Source: CAZQQU01 sp964595625 (lineage in GTDB: Bacteria > Bacteroidota > Bacteroidia > Flavobacteriales > Flavobacteriaceae). Taken from it: 64,000 nt of DNA. The stretch covers positions 27,880 through 91,879 of the forward strand of contig CAZQQU010000008.1 of assembly GCA_964595625.1 (NCBI GenBank), written 5' to 3'. A program made the position numbers and the translations under genes. This document shows positions 27,457-36,687 of this stretch, piece after piece. The notes below the pieces were generated by a model. It was given only the letters and a program-made list of their open reading frames with translations. It was not told where the DNA came from and ran no database searches. Numbering within the stretch: the stretch's first letter is position 1; every line of letters starts with the position of its first letter.

Positions 27457-27924
27457 CTAAACCTTTTTGAGGCTTTTATTATCTTCAGCAAACCATTCAG
27501 CATAACTGTTGTCGGTTTCTTGTAACCGAAGTGCGTACAAAGATATATTTTTGGGAAGACGTCTTTTAATCCGATTGGAAAAATCAATAATCAAATTTTC
27601 ACTGGTAGGTTGGTAATCTACCAAAATAACATTGTGCCCACTTTTTTCCAATTCTAAAGCCAAGTGAATATGCGGAGTATTTTGATTAAAAACCGTCGCG
27701 TGATCAAAAATATCCACAATTTCTTCCTTAACAATCGCTTTTAAATCAGTAAAATCAATGACCATTCCGTACTTAACGTGCTGTGGGTCGGTAATGGGCT
27801 GACCAATAACGGTAACAAAAAGTTTGTAGCTGTGACCATGCACGTTACGACATTTGCCGTCATAGCCATATAAGGCGTGGCCGGTTTCAAAAGTAAATCG
27901 TTTGGTAATGCGGATGGTACTCAT
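27457..27924 (-). CDS. queD: 6-carboxytetrahydropterin synthase family (QueD)
   Basis: 155 residues. QueD turns dihydroneopterin triphosphate into 6-carboxy-tetrahydropterin on the way to queuosine. Zinc and catalytic residues are visible: FETGHALYG, then KCRNVHGHSYKLFVTV (Cys-x3-His-Gly-His), DFTDLK and FDHATVFN. The family is shared with 6-pyruvoyl-tetrahydropterin synthases; the CxxxHGH arrangement favours QueD. The other que genes are not in this window. Confidence 0.87.
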   Translation of the reverse strand: MSTIRITKRFTFETGHALYGYDGKCRNVHGHSYKLFVTVIGQPITDPQHVKYGMVIDFTDLKAIVKEEIVDIFDHATVFNQNTPHIHLALELEKSGHNVILVDYQPTSENLIIDFSNRIKRRLPKNISLYALRLQETDNSYAEWFAEDNKSLKKV

Positions 27925-27928
27925 AAGG

Positions 27929-27936
27929 CAAAGATA
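27929..27936 (-). promoter_or_regulatory. -7 box abutting queD
   Basis: The minus strand reads TATCTTTG (exact TAnnTTTG) with only 4 nt before the ATG at 27924. This suggests a leaderless transcript. Confidence 0.5.
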
Positions 27937-28131
27937 GATAGAAAAAGGAAAATAATAGCTACGTTTAACAAGTAACCAGCCTTCTGATCTTTAACGTATG
28001 GCATTTACGATAAGCCAAGCATAAAGAAACCGGGTATTAAGGAGCCTATACAATAAATCATAAAATTTTTAAAAAAATAATTTTAATCCATTTTTTCTGA
28101 TTAAAATCAATTAATTTACCTAAAATAATAC

Positions 28132-28139
28132 TACCTTTG
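28132..28139 (+). promoter_or_regulatory. -7 box upstream of the 110-residue gene
   Basis: TACCTTTG, exact TAnnTTTG, 133 nt before ATG 28273. It implies a long leader if used. Confidence 0.4.
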
Positions 28140-28272
28140 AAAAAAACCGCCTGCAGTTTACCATCGGAAACCCGTAGAATAATCGTTAATTTTTTTTTCG
28201 CTCTTGAAAAAAACCGATCTTAAACTACCAACTCTTGGGTGATGTCTTTTTAGTAAAAAAATTCAAAAAAAG

Positions 28273-28605
28273 ATGGGTATGACAGATAAAAAGAATTACA
28301 GTTACGACACTTTGAGTGAAGCCGTGAACGACTTGATAAGAAGGGGCTATACGGTTGATTTTCTAAAAATGAAAGAAAACAATAACCTGGTTTGGCAAGG
28401 AAAAGACTTAGAACTTTCCCCAGAAGAATTTGTCATCGATGAATTATATCGATTTGAAGGAATGACAGATCCTGGTGATGAAAGTATTGTTTTTGCCATT
28501 TCTTCCCCAGTTCATGCACTCAAAGGTATTGTCATCAATAGCTATGGTGCAGATTATGGGTACCGCTCCTCCCGATTAGTCAAGTATTTAAAACACCCCC
28601 AATAA
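28273..28605 (+). CDS. Conserved small protein often labelled 'phosphoribosylpyrophosphate synthetase'
   Basis: 110 residues, acidic, with YDTLSEAVNDLIRRGYTVDF near the N-terminus and a YRFEGMTDPGDESIVFAI core. Relatives in Bacteroidota carry a PRPP-synthetase label, but the protein is far too short for that enzyme (about 310 residues) and lacks its motifs, so the label should not be trusted. ATG 28279 is an alternative start. It is fused head-to-tail with the DUF488 gene (stop and start abut), so they form one operon. Confidence 0.75.
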   Translation: MGMTDKKNYSYDTLSEAVNDLIRRGYTVDFLKMKENNNLVWQGKDLELSPEEFVIDELYRFEGMTDPGDESIVFAISSPVHALKGIVINSYGADYGYRSSRLVKYLKHPQ

Positions 28606-28950
28606 ATGATAACCATCAAACGAATATACGACCCGGTAAATCCCGAGGACGGATATCGGGTATTGGTAGATCGATTGTGGCCTCGAGGTATGAGTAAAGC
28701 CCGGGCAGCGTTGCATGAGTGGAATAAAATGATTGCCCCTTCTACCACTTTGAGAACTTGGTACAACCACCAACCGGAGCGATTTGAGCTGTTTAAGGAA
28801 AAATATAAATTGGAATTAAAACCCCACTTAGATGAATTAAAACGACTCAAAGCTCTTTCCGAAAAACAACCAATTACTTTGTTATATTCGGCCAAAGACA
28901 CCCAAAGGAATCAAGCGATAGTGTTAGCAGAACTACTTCAGAACCTCTAA
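28606..28950 (+). CDS. DUF488 family protein
   Basis: 114 residues with IKRIYDPVNPEDGYRVLVDR, LWPRGMSKARAALHEWNK and YNHQPERFELFKEKYKLEL, the usual DUF488 (YeaO-like) signature, and a C-terminal ITLLYSAKDTQRNQAIVL. Function not established. Starts directly at the stop of the preceding gene. Confidence 0.88.
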   Translation: MITIKRIYDPVNPEDGYRVLVDRLWPRGMSKARAALHEWNKMIAPSTTLRTWYNHQPERFELFKEKYKLELKPHLDELKRLKALSEKQPITLLYSAKDTQRNQAIVLAELLQNL

Positions 28951-29040
28951 GAAAATGGGAAAGTTTTACTGTATTAAAAAATCCTCTTAAACTCCCAACA
29001 ATTACAAACACAAAACCAGAAAAATCGGTACTGTTGTTTT

Positions 29041-29070
29041 TTTGTACTTGATAAAATTCCAGTAAATTTA
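29041..29070 (+). promoter_or_regulatory. Candidate promoter of mpl
   Basis: TTTG at 29041-29044, 18 nt, then TAAATTTA at 29063-29070 (one mismatch to TAnnTTTG), 17 nt before the ATG. Confidence 0.5.
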
Positions 29071-29087
29071 CAGTTTAATCCAAATCC

Positions 29088-30452
29088 ATGCGAATACACT
29101 TTATAGCGATCGGTGGCAGTGCCATGCACAATTTGGCTTTAGCGTTACACCAAAAAGGAGATATAGTCACCGGGAGTGATGACGAAATTTTCGAACCCTC
29201 TCGGTCACGCCTACAACAGGCAGGATTGTTGCCGCAATCTATGGGTTGGTTCCCTGAAAAAATTACCAACCAACTCGACGCAGTCATTTTGGGAATGCAT
29301 GCCAAATCCGACAATCCTGAATTACTCCAAGCGCAACAATTGGGTGTAAAAATCTACTCCTATCCGGAATTTTTATACGAACATGCTAAAAACAAAACCC
29401 GCGTGGTGATTGGGGGAAGTCATGGCAAAACCACCATTACGGCCATGATACTGCATGTGCTTCAATACCATCAACGGTCAGTGGATTATATGGTTGGGGC
29501 ACAATTAGAGGGCTTTGAAACCATGGTGCATCTCACGGAACACAATGATTTTATAATTTTGGAGGGCGATGAATACTTATCTTCTGCCATTGATCGAAGA
29601 CCAAAATTTCATTTGTACCGCCCCAATATTGCTTTACTTAGTGGTATAGCCTGGGACCATATCAATGTGTTTCCCACTTTTGAAAATTATAAAGAACAAT
29701 TTCAAATTTTTATCGATTCGATAGTTCCCGGAGGGAGTATCAATTACAATGAAGAAGATCCACATCTTGAAGAATTGGTGGCTGCTACCACCAATGCCAT
29801 TCGCAAACTCGGCTACCGAACCCCGGAATACACGGTAGAAAATGGCATTACTTACTTACAAACCGATGAAGGACCTCTACCCTTAGAAATCTTTGGACAT
29901 CACAACCTCAATAATTTGGCAGGTGCCAAGTGGATTTGCCAGCACCTGGGTGTGGATGAAGCTGATTTTTATGAAGCCATTACTACTTTTAAAGGGGCTT
30001 CTAAACGTTTGGAAAAACTAGTGGATCATACTGGATTTACAGCTTATAAAGATTTTGCCCATGCTCCTTCAAAAGTAGCTGCAACCACCCAAGCAGTCAA
30101 ACAACAATTTCCCAACCGGAAGATAATCGCATGTTTGGAATTACATACTTACAGCAGCTTAACCCCTAAATTTTTAAAAGAATATCAGGGATCTCTAGAT
30201 GCCGCGGATGTAGCTGTGGTGTTTTATTCACCCGATGCGGTAGCCATCAAACAATTGGATCCTATTAGCGAAAATCAAATTTATGAAGCTTTTCAGCGAA
30301 ATGATTTGCTAATTTTTACAGACCCAGCCACTTTTCAGGATTATTTATTTTCACAACATTTTGACAATACGGTTTTGGTATTGATGAGTAGCGGTAATTA
30401 TGGAGGCTTGGATTTTGAAAAACTGAAATCTTTGGGAAATTCCTATTCATAG
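29088..30452 (+). CDS. mpl: UDP-N-acetylmuramate:tripeptide ligase (Mpl-type Mur ligase)
   Basis: 454 residues of the Mur ligase family. N-terminal Rossmann domain (MRIHFIAIGGSAMHNLALALHQKGDIVTGSDDE), ATP loop (VIGGSHGKTTITAMIL), the EGDEYLSSAID segment and the C-terminal domain (TAYKDFAHAPSKVAATTQAV). Mpl attaches recycled murein tripeptide to UDP-MurNAc; MurC is the alternative. The MHNLA N-terminus and the HAPSKV motif favour Mpl. It fits with anmK and the glucosaminidase as a cell-wall recycling set. Confidence 0.88.
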   Translation: MRIHFIAIGGSAMHNLALALHQKGDIVTGSDDEIFEPSRSRLQQAGLLPQSMGWFPEKITNQLDAVILGMHAKSDNPELLQAQQLGVKIYSYPEFLYEHAKNKTRVVIGGSHGKTTITAMILHVLQYHQRSVDYMVGAQLEGFETMVHLTEHNDFIILEGDEYLSSAIDRRPKFHLYRPNIALLSGIAWDHINVFPTFENYKEQFQIFIDSIVPGGSINYNEEDPHLEELVAATTNAIRKLGYRTPEYTVENGITYLQTDEGPLPLEIFGHHNLNNLAGAKWICQHLGVDEADFYEAITTFKGASKRLEKLVDHTGFTAYKDFAHAPSKVAATTQAVKQQFPNRKIIACLELHTYSSLTPKFLKEYQGSLDAADVAVVFYSPDAVAIKQLDPISENQIYEAFQRNDLLIFTDPATFQDYLFSQHFDNTVLVLMSSGNYGGLDFEKLKSLGNSYS

Positions 30453-30483
30453 GGGAATAAGCAATGGTTTTTGACAAACTATT

Positions 30484-31098
30484 TTACTCCCATTCAGTTC
30501 CGAAGATTTGCTCAATAAAGTCGTCCCAATTCCTTCGAGCACTTTGGCGTAAAGCCTCTTTAGCCGCTAAAAAATCCGTCTTATTTTTATCTTGTGAAAG
30601 TTTAAATTTACCTTCCCAATGGGTTATTTCTATTTCAAAAGGGTGTATATAGTTGAGTAGTGCATTCATTTTAGGATGATCGGGTGGGAGTACAAAACCT
30701 GAGGAGGAATCTTCTAAAAATGCCGTCATCTGAATCAAACTTTCTTTGACCTTTTCGGGTTGATCGATGGGTCTAACTTTCCCCGTCAGGTGAACTATGA
30801 TATAGTTCCACGTAGGCAATTGAGGTGTTTTGTATACACTAGGAGAAATATAAGTATCGGGACCTTTAAAAACCACCGTGACCTCATGATCGTTTTGTAA
30901 ATGCGCAACCTGCGGATTATGTATATCAATATGAGCAACCAGTCGCTGGGTTGTATGGTTATAAATAACCGGCGTATGGGTGATCAATGGCTGGTTGTGT
31001 TGTGCGCTAACTAGCATTCCCAACGGAAAATGCTCAATTACTGCTATCATTTTTTGACGATCGGTGGTTTGGTGTAGTTTGGGTGGGTATAGAGGCAT
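30484..31098 (-). CDS. PaiB-type FMN-binding protein
   Basis: 204 residues with the PaiB start (MPLYPPKLHQTTDRQKMIAVIEHFPLGMLVSA), the flavin split-barrel core (PQLPTWNYIIVHLTGKVRPI) and a family C-terminus (WEGKFKLSQDKNKTDFLAAKEALR). PaiB proteins are called negative regulators of sporulation and protease genes in Bacillus, but the fold is that of flavin-binding oxidases or reductases, so the role here is uncertain. It follows lipB by 14 nt. Confidence 0.88.
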   Translation of the reverse strand: MPLYPPKLHQTTDRQKMIAVIEHFPLGMLVSAQHNQPLITHTPVIYNHTTQRLVAHIDIHNPQVAHLQNDHEVTVVFKGPDTYISPSVYKTPQLPTWNYIIVHLTGKVRPIDQPEKVKESLIQMTAFLEDSSSGFVLPPDHPKMNALLNYIHPFEIEITHWEGKFKLSQDKNKTDFLAAKEALRQSARRNWDDFIEQIFGTEWE

Positions 31099-31112
31099 AA
31101 TTAAGAGAGTGT

Positions 31113-31814
31113 TTATGTCCGTATTTCAGCTTCAAACAACCGGCTAAAATGTGTCATTATTTTTTGCTTTACCTGATTTTCATCCACCTCCTTGACCCCT
31201 AGCTCTACGTGCATGGAAGTCACTGCCTTTCCGCGAATACCACAAGGCACAATGTGGTCAAAATAGCCCAAATCGGTATTTACATTGAGGGCGAATCCGT
31301 GCATGGTTACCCAACGACTGCTACGCACACCCAAAGCACATATTTTTCGTGCAAAAGGGGTGTCTACGTCCAACCACACCCCCGTTTCACCGGGAGACCG
31401 GGTGGCTTGGATACCGTATTCGGAGAGGGTTAGTATAATAGACTCCTCTAAAAAACGTAAGTATTTATGAATATCAGTAAAAAAATTTTCTAAGTCTAAG
31501 ATGGGATAGCCCACAATTTGGCCGGGACCGTGGTAAGTAATATCTCCTCCCCGATTAATTTTATAAAAAGTAGCATTTTTAGCTTTCAGTTCGGCTTCGC
31601 CAATTAATAGATGCGACAAATCGCCGCTTTTTCCTAACGTATAAACATGCGGATGTTCTACAAAAAGTAAATAATTGGGTGTTTTATCATCTTTTGATTC
31701 TCGGCGGTTTCTGATTTTAATATCAATAATATCTTGAAACAACGTTTCTTGGTAGTCCCAAGTTTCTTTATAGTCTTTATGACCTAAATCGCGAAGTATA
31801 ATTTGTTTGTTCAA
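31113..31814 (-). CDS. lipB: Octanoyltransferase
   Basis: 233 residues. LipB moves an octanoyl group from acyl-carrier protein onto the lipoyl domains of E2 enzymes. Family signatures: NRGGDITYHGPGQIVGYPILDL, RKICALGVRSSRWVTMHGFALNV (catalytic Lys) and HIVPCGIRGKAVTSM (catalytic Cys). lipA lies about 19 kb away in this window. Probably co-transcribed with yqaE-like and paiB genes. Confidence 0.95.
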   Translation of the reverse strand: MNKQIILRDLGHKDYKETWDYQETLFQDIIDIKIRNRRESKDDKTPNYLLFVEHPHVYTLGKSGDLSHLLIGEAELKAKNATFYKINRGGDITYHGPGQIVGYPILDLENFFTDIHKYLRFLEESIILTLSEYGIQATRSPGETGVWLDVDTPFARKICALGVRSSRWVTMHGFALNVNTDLGYFDHIVPCGIRGKAVTSMHVELGVKEVDENQVKQKIMTHFSRLFEAEIRT

Positions 31815-31883
31815 AACAGCAGAATCTATTTGGTTAAGTATTTACAATTCAAGCCGATTTACTTCATACTTGCTGAAGCAGTT

Positions 31884-32051
31884 TTACCGACTGTTGTATT
31901 TGGGATTGTTTAAAATGATGAGTGCGGCGATTACACCGGGTATCCAGCCCATGCACGTGAGAATAAATACAATCAAGACAGAACCACAGCCTTTATCGAT
32001 CACCGACAAGGGAGGAAAAACAATTGCCAAAAGTACTCGCCAGATACTCAT
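31884..32051 (-). CDS. YqaE/Pmp3 family small membrane protein
   Basis: 55 residues from ATG 32051: MSIWRVLLAIVFPPLSVIDK, then a short GCGSVLIVFILTCMGWIPGVIAALIILNN-like second helix and NPKYNSR. The order (hydrophobic helix with FPP, charged loop, second helix with W-P-G) is that of Pmp3/YqaE proteins, linked to membrane potential and salt or cold stress. The gene is short enough to be missed by length-filtered ORF callers. A TACTTTTG box lies 31 nt upstream, and lipB follows 69 nt downstream on the same strand. Confidence 0.9.
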   Translation of the reverse strand: MSIWRVLLAIVFPPLSVIDKGCGSVLIVFILTCMGWIPGVIAALIILNNPKYNSR

Positions 32052-32082
32052 TATTAGAAAACTAGGAATGGATTTAACAATA

Positions 32083-32090
32083 CAAAAGTA
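32083..32090 (-). promoter_or_regulatory. -7 box for the yqaE-like gene
   Basis: The minus strand reads TACTTTTG, exact TAnnTTTG, 31 nt before ATG 32051. Confidence 0.5.
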
Positions 32091-32173
32091 CGAATCTTTC
32101 TGAGGAAAATCATATAGAAATCAATTTCAATAACACCTTTTGTTTTCAAAAAAATAACTTCTAAAAAATGTGT

Positions 32174-32181
32174 TACTTTTG
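32174..32181 (+). promoter_or_regulatory. -7 box for lysS
   Basis: TACTTTTG, exact TAnnTTTG, 21 nt before ATG 32203. The -33 element is unclear. It diverges from the yqaE-like promoter. Confidence 0.5.
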
Positions 32182-32202
32182 TAGCTTCTAAAATATTTCA
32201 AT

Positions 32203-33891
32203 ATGCAGTTATCCGAACAAGAAATTATTAGACGCGAAAAACTAGCCCAATTACGAGCCTTACAAATCAATCCGTATCCAGCTGATTTATTTCCGGTAGA
32301 TCATACCACCCTCCAAATAAAGGAGAATTTTTCAGACGGTAAAAAGGTGATCATAGCCGGTCGATTAATGTCTCGCCGTATACAAGGAAAAGCGTCTTTT
32401 GCGGAGCTGCAAGACTCAGAAGGACGGATCCAAGTATATTTTAACCGGGATGAAATATGTAAAAACGAAGACTATACCCTTTATAACGAAGTCTATAAAA
32501 AACTATTAGATATCGGCGATTTTGTAGGTATCGAAGGAGAGTTATTTAAAACCCAAGTGGGCGAGATGACCGTTAAGGTTCTCCATTTTAAATTATTAAG
32601 CAAAGCGCTGCGGCCGCTTCCTTTACCCAAAATAGATGCCGAAGGTCAAGTACACGACGAGTTTAATGACCCCGAACAAAGATACCGCCAGCGCTATGCC
32701 GACCTGGTAGTCAACCGTCATGTGAAAGAAGTTTTCATCAAACGGACCAAACTTTATAACGCCATGCGCTCTTTTTTTAATCAACGGGGCTATATGGAAG
32801 TAGAAACGCCTATTTTACAGGCCATTCCAGGGGGAGCTGCGGCACGCCCCTTTATCACCCATCACAACAGTTTGGATATCCCCTTGTATTTGCGAATTGC
32901 CAACGAATTATACCTCAAGCGTCTCATTGTGGGTGGTTTTGACGGAGTGTATGAATTTTCTAAAAATTTCCGAAATGAAGGGATGGATCGTACCCACAAT
33001 CCCGAATTTACTGCTATGGAAATTTATGTGGCCTACAAAGATTATCATTGGATGATGGAATTTACCGAGCAGTTGTTAGAATACTGCGCTACTGTAGTAA
33101 ACGGCACTACCCAAGCGGTGTTTGGTGAGCATACCATTGATTTTAAAGCCCCCTACCCTCGAATCACCATGACCGATGCCATCAAGCAATTTACCGGTTT
33201 TGATATTTCCGGTAAAACTGAGGAAGAACTGCGTGCTGCTGCACTAGGTATGGGAATTGAAGTAGATGAAACTATGGGGAAAGGAAAATTAATTGATGAG
33301 ATATTTGGAGAAAAATGTGAAGGTAATTTTATACAACCTACCTTCATCATTGATTATCCCAAAGAAATGAGTCCGTTGTGTAAAGAACACCGTACTAATC
33401 CCGAACTTACCGAAAGATTTGAATTGATGATTTGCGGTAAAGAGGTAGCTAATGCCTATTCCGAATTAAACGACCCGATTGATCAACGAGCGCGATTTGA
33501 AGAACAAATGCGGTTGAGCGAAAAAGGCGACGACGAAGCCATGTTTATAGACCAAGATTTCCTTAGAGCTTTGGAATACGGTATGCCTCCTACTTCTGGG
33601 TTAGGAATTGGAATGGACCGATTGATCATGTTTTTGACCAACAATGCTTCCATTCAAGAAGTGCTTTTCTTCCCACAAATGAAACCCGAAAAAAAACCTG
33701 TAGCACTGAGTGAAGATGCCCTTCTAATTTTAAATCTTTTACCTGCAACGGAATCCGTTCTTTTAGACGATTTAAAATCCCAATCGGGCTTGAGCAATAA
33801 AAAATGGGATAAGAGTATCAAAGAATTGACACAAAACAAAATGGCCACAGTGTCTAAAACCGATACGGGTTTATGGGTTGAACGACTTTAA
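32203..33891 (+). CDS. lysS: Lysyl-tRNA synthetase, class II
   Basis: 562 residues. N-terminal OB-fold anticodon-binding domain (about 40-150, VIIAGRLMSRRIQGKASFAELQDSEGRIQVYF), then class II catalytic motifs: motif 1 (FFNQRGYMEVETPILQ), motif 2 (FRNEGMDRTHNPEFTAMEIY) and motif 3 (GMPPTSGLGIGMDRLIMFL). A C-terminal extension of about 60 residues (after 500, LSEDALLILNLLPATESVLL...) is typical of Bacteroidota LysRS. Confidence 0.97.
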   Translation: MQLSEQEIIRREKLAQLRALQINPYPADLFPVDHTTLQIKENFSDGKKVIIAGRLMSRRIQGKASFAELQDSEGRIQVYFNRDEICKNEDYTLYNEVYKKLLDIGDFVGIEGELFKTQVGEMTVKVLHFKLLSKALRPLPLPKIDAEGQVHDEFNDPEQRYRQRYADLVVNRHVKEVFIKRTKLYNAMRSFFNQRGYMEVETPILQAIPGGAAARPFITHHNSLDIPLYLRIANELYLKRLIVGGFDGVYEFSKNFRNEGMDRTHNPEFTAMEIYVAYKDYHWMMEFTEQLLEYCATVVNGTTQAVFGEHTIDFKAPYPRITMTDAIKQFTGFDISGKTEEELRAAALGMGIEVDETMGKGKLIDEIFGEKCEGNFIQPTFIIDYPKEMSPLCKEHRTNPELTERFELMICGKEVANAYSELNDPIDQRARFEEQMRLSEKGDDEAMFIDQDFLRALEYGMPPTSGLGIGMDRLIMFLTNNASIQEVLFFPQMKPEKKPVALSEDALLILNLLPATESVLLDDLKSQSGLSNKKWDKSIKELTQNKMATVSKTDTGLWVERL

Positions 33892-34090
33892 GAGTCCCAT
33901 TCAGCCCCGTTTTGGAAAAGTGTTTTAACTAGAAGAAATTCGATTCAAATTTCGGTTATTTTGCTCAAGGCGAAATTAATAACCACGGTTCTTCTTGTTG
34001 ATTAAGGAGGATGAAAACTGTAAACCTTTTCCTGGGTGTCTTTTAGCTCTAGAGTACGCAATTATCAGAGGTATATCCATATTAATATTA

Positions 34091-34143
34091 AAATCCCGAA
34101 ACGCTTACTTTACACATAAGGTAAAACGTTTCGGGATTTTTAG
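34091..34143. terminator. Bidirectional terminator between lysS and the PiT gene
   Basis: A 13-bp perfect stem AAATCCCGAAACG (34091-34103) with its complement at 34127-34139. The inner loop can also pair (CTTA/TAAG), and T-rich tracts follow on both sides. It lies about 200 nt after lysS and about 50 nt after the convergent PiT gene. The 33892-34090 stretch shows no gene. Confidence 0.85.
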
Positions 34144-34190
34144 TAGGCAAGTGAAAATTTATTCTGCTCGACTATACAATTCAAATAAAT

Positions 34191-36440
34191 TTATCGCAGT
34201 TGTTTGATCTTTTGGTGTTCTCCGTAATACAGTTCCAAAACATCAAAGGTAGCAATTATCAAATCTTTAGATTCTAACAACAAGGTAAAGTACAGATTGG
34301 TGTTTTTAGACGAAGTTCCCGGCTCTTTGGTACGCTCGATTTGCTTTTCAATACGTTCCGAAACAAAATTGAGCAAATCCTGTTTTTGAGCCAATAATTT
34401 TTCCAATTCATTGAGGTTGCCGGTTTGAAATTCAGCGATGGTACTTTCAAATAAAGCCAACAACTTAGCTTCTATTTCTTTTAAGTCTCTAATTTGATTA
34501 AACTTGAGTTCCTTATGGTTGTTTTTAACGTGCTTCAAACTGGCTTTAGCCATCAATTCTAACGATTGAGAGATATCCTGAAACTTATCCTGCACAAACA
34601 AGTAAAAACGACTTGCTCCCACATCGTGACCTTTCAGTTTATTGATGTAATAAAAGATGTGTTCTTTAAGTTCTTCTACATCCCCTTCTAATTTTTCAGT
34701 GGTATTTTTTGCTTTCTTTAGCTTTTTAATATCAAATTTTGTCAAACCTTCTAAAGTAGAGGAAAACGATTTTCCGGCACGCTTTAAAATGGTCACCACA
34801 TTGGGCGCACTTTCTTGAATAATACCCTGGATAGATGTGCTTTGTGCTTTTTTAAACAACTCATCTTCGATAAGTTCGGCGGCGGCTTTTTTACGTTTCA
34901 TATAGCCTCGGATGATTAACACCAAAGCAATTGCAAAAAGTACAAAAAGCGATCCCAATCCAAAATAATATATCACAAACGCCAATAAGGCAGAAAATGA
35001 AAAGGCAATTACAGCGGTTAAAAACCAACCACCAATAACATTGATTACTCCGGCCACTCGGTAAACAGCACTATCGCTTCCCCAAGCTCTATCTGCTAAC
35101 GACGAACCCATGGCCACCATAAAAGTAACATAGGTAGTTGAAAGTGGTAATTTGAGCGAGGTAGCAAACGCAATCAGCATACTGGACATCATCAAATTGA
35201 CCGCTGCCCGAACCAAATCAAATGCCGGTGCATCAATCGCTTTGACCAAAGGCTCTTCCAATTTGACAAAACGTTTTTCAACAAATTGTAAACTTCGTTT
35301 GGGCATAACATATTTATACCCGCGATTCAGATATATAAAAAACCGAACGATGTTTTGAGAAATTACGTTTGATTTAAAACGTTCTTTGCCTTCGTTTTGT
35401 CTCGAAAGGCTTACCTCTGTTTGAATGACACGCTTGGCTTTTTCAGAGGTCCATAAGGTAAACACCATAATAGCCCCGGCGATCATCAATAAATAGGTGG
35501 GTGCTTGGGCATCTCCGGCTAAAGACTCCATAGTTAACTTATCGGGTGCGATACCTGAAGCACTCCATGTTTCATAGCTCTGGTATGCCCCAATAGGAAC
35601 GCCAACAAAATTCACTAAATCGTTTCCGGCAAAAGCCATGGCTAATGCAAAAGTTCCTAATACAATAACTACCTTAAAAATATTAATCCTAAAAAATTGT
35701 TGAATAGCATAAGAAAGCAAATACCAAAAAACGAAATTTATTAAAATAAAAAACGTACTGTTTTCGTTGAGCCAAACGGAAAAATAATCGGGTAGTAAAG
35801 GCGATCCTTTAAGCCCTTTAATTACTATAAAATAAATAATCAAAGTAATTCCCGAACCTCCAAACCAGGAAGTAATCCAAGGACTTCTTTTGTGATAATC
35901 AAACCCCACAATAGCTCGGGATAGAAATTGCACCACCGACCCTACCGTAAAAGCAATGGCTACCGAAAGTACAATTCCAGTTATAATCTCTTTGGTTTTT
36001 TCGACATTCAGATATTCAAAAACCATTATAAAACTGGCATCTGCTGCATAAATTTTAAACAAGGCAATACAGGTTGCAGCACCGAGTAATTCAAATACTA
36101 TTGAAACGGTAGTGGAAGTTGGAAAACCTATTGAATTGTAGAAATCAAGGAGAAAAATATCGGCGATAATCACCGTGAGAAAAATGATAATAATTTCATT
36201 AAAATAGAAATATTGGGGATTGAAAATCCCACTTTTTGCAATTTCCATCATTCCACTCGAGGACAACGCTCCAAAAACCAAACCCACACTGGCTACGATC
36301 ATGATGGTTTTGTAAGAAACCGCTTTTGATCCAATGGCTGAATTAAGAAAATTAACGGCATCGTTACTGACGCCTACCGAAAGGTCTATAATTGCTAAAA
36401 GCGCAATTACGATAAGCAGAACCAAATAAATATCATCCAT
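34191..36440 (-). CDS. PiT-family inorganic phosphate transporter with PhoU-like C-terminus
   Basis: 749 residues from ATG 36440 (MDDIYLVLLIVIALLAIIDL). A longer frame starts at 36476, but that ATG would lie upstream of the likely promoter start. Ten or so membrane helices carry the PiT motifs: VGVSNDAVNFLNSAIG near the N-terminus and FAGNDLVNFVGVPIG in the second half. The last about 230 residues form a coiled, PhoU-like cytoplasmic region (AGKSFSSTLEGLTKF onward). It imports phosphate with H+ or Na+. Repeats with a Pho-box layout lie just upstream. Confidence 0.92.
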   Translation of the reverse strand: MDDIYLVLLIVIALLAIIDLSVGVSNDAVNFLNSAIGSKAVSYKTIMIVASVGLVFGALSSSGMMEIAKSGIFNPQYFYFNEIIIIFLTVIIADIFLLDFYNSIGFPTSTTVSIVFELLGAATCIALFKIYAADASFIMVFEYLNVEKTKEIITGIVLSVAIAFTVGSVVQFLSRAIVGFDYHKRSPWITSWFGGSGITLIIYFIVIKGLKGSPLLPDYFSVWLNENSTFFILINFVFWYLLSYAIQQFFRINIFKVVIVLGTFALAMAFAGNDLVNFVGVPIGAYQSYETWSASGIAPDKLTMESLAGDAQAPTYLLMIAGAIMVFTLWTSEKAKRVIQTEVSLSRQNEGKERFKSNVISQNIVRFFIYLNRGYKYVMPKRSLQFVEKRFVKLEEPLVKAIDAPAFDLVRAAVNLMMSSMLIAFATSLKLPLSTTYVTFMVAMGSSLADRAWGSDSAVYRVAGVINVIGGWFLTAVIAFSFSALLAFVIYYFGLGSLFVLFAIALVLIIRGYMKRKKAAAELIEDELFKKAQSTSIQGIIQESAPNVVTILKRAGKSFSSTLEGLTKFDIKKLKKAKNTTEKLEGDVEELKEHIFYYINKLKGHDVGASRFYLFVQDKFQDISQSLELMAKASLKHVKNNHKELKFNQIRDLKEIEAKLLALFESTIAEFQTGNLNELEKLLAQKQDLLNFVSERIEKQIERTKEPGTSSKNTNLYFTLLLESKDLIIATFDVLELYYGEHQKIKQLR

Positions 36441-36494
36441 CGATAAATGAATTGTAAATTTCAGTGCAAAATTCAACTAAAATTTTATTCCGAA

Positions 36495-36512
36495 TGTTAC
36501 CAAAATGTTACC
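36495..36512. promoter_or_regulatory. Candidate Pho box upstream of the PiT gene
   Basis: TGTTACC-AAAA-TGTTACC: two identical 7-mers spaced 4 bp apart, the geometry of E. coli Pho boxes (7 + 4 + 7). It lies where the -33 element would be relative to a weak GAATTTTG -7 box at 36467-36474 (minus strand). Location beside a phosphate transporter makes PhoB binding a reasonable inference. Confidence 0.5.
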
Positions 36513-36643
36513 ACTTTAAACCACCTTTTGAAACTTTTAAAACTATAAATATCGATACAACTCTTGAGCGAATGCAAATTTCATCTTAAATTACCGCAAA
36601 AATATCATATAAACCAATGTAAATCAATAGTATATATACTCAA

Positions 36644-36683
36644 TGTTAAGTTATTGTTACCTTATCGTTTCTTTAATGTAAAT
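36644..36683. promoter_or_regulatory. Second 11-bp-period repeat array in the same intergenic region
   Basis: TGTTAAG at 36644, TGTTACC at 36655, CGTTTCT at 36666 and TGTAAAT at 36677: four similar 7-mers at exact 11-bp steps. It lies just before the -7 box of the plus-strand gene at 36722. It could be a second PhoB-type array. Confidence 0.4.
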
Positions 36684-36687
36684 TATT

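Larger units (their letters stand above)
27925..28272. other. Intergenic region between divergent genes
   Basis: 348 AT-rich bases. It contains the queD -7 box at its left end, a TACCTTTG box at 28132-28139 facing right, and two similar AAAAAACCG tracts near 28141 and 28207. No gene or hairpin of note. Confidence 0.5.

Noticed and set aside
28273..28605. Phosphoribosylpyrophosphate synthetase
   Set aside because: 110 residues is about a third of the enzyme and none of its PRPP or ATP motifs are present.
31807..32103. 98-codon plus-strand frame
   Set aside because: It lies opposite the YqaE/Pmp3 gene, which has a clear family pattern; the plus-strand protein shows none.
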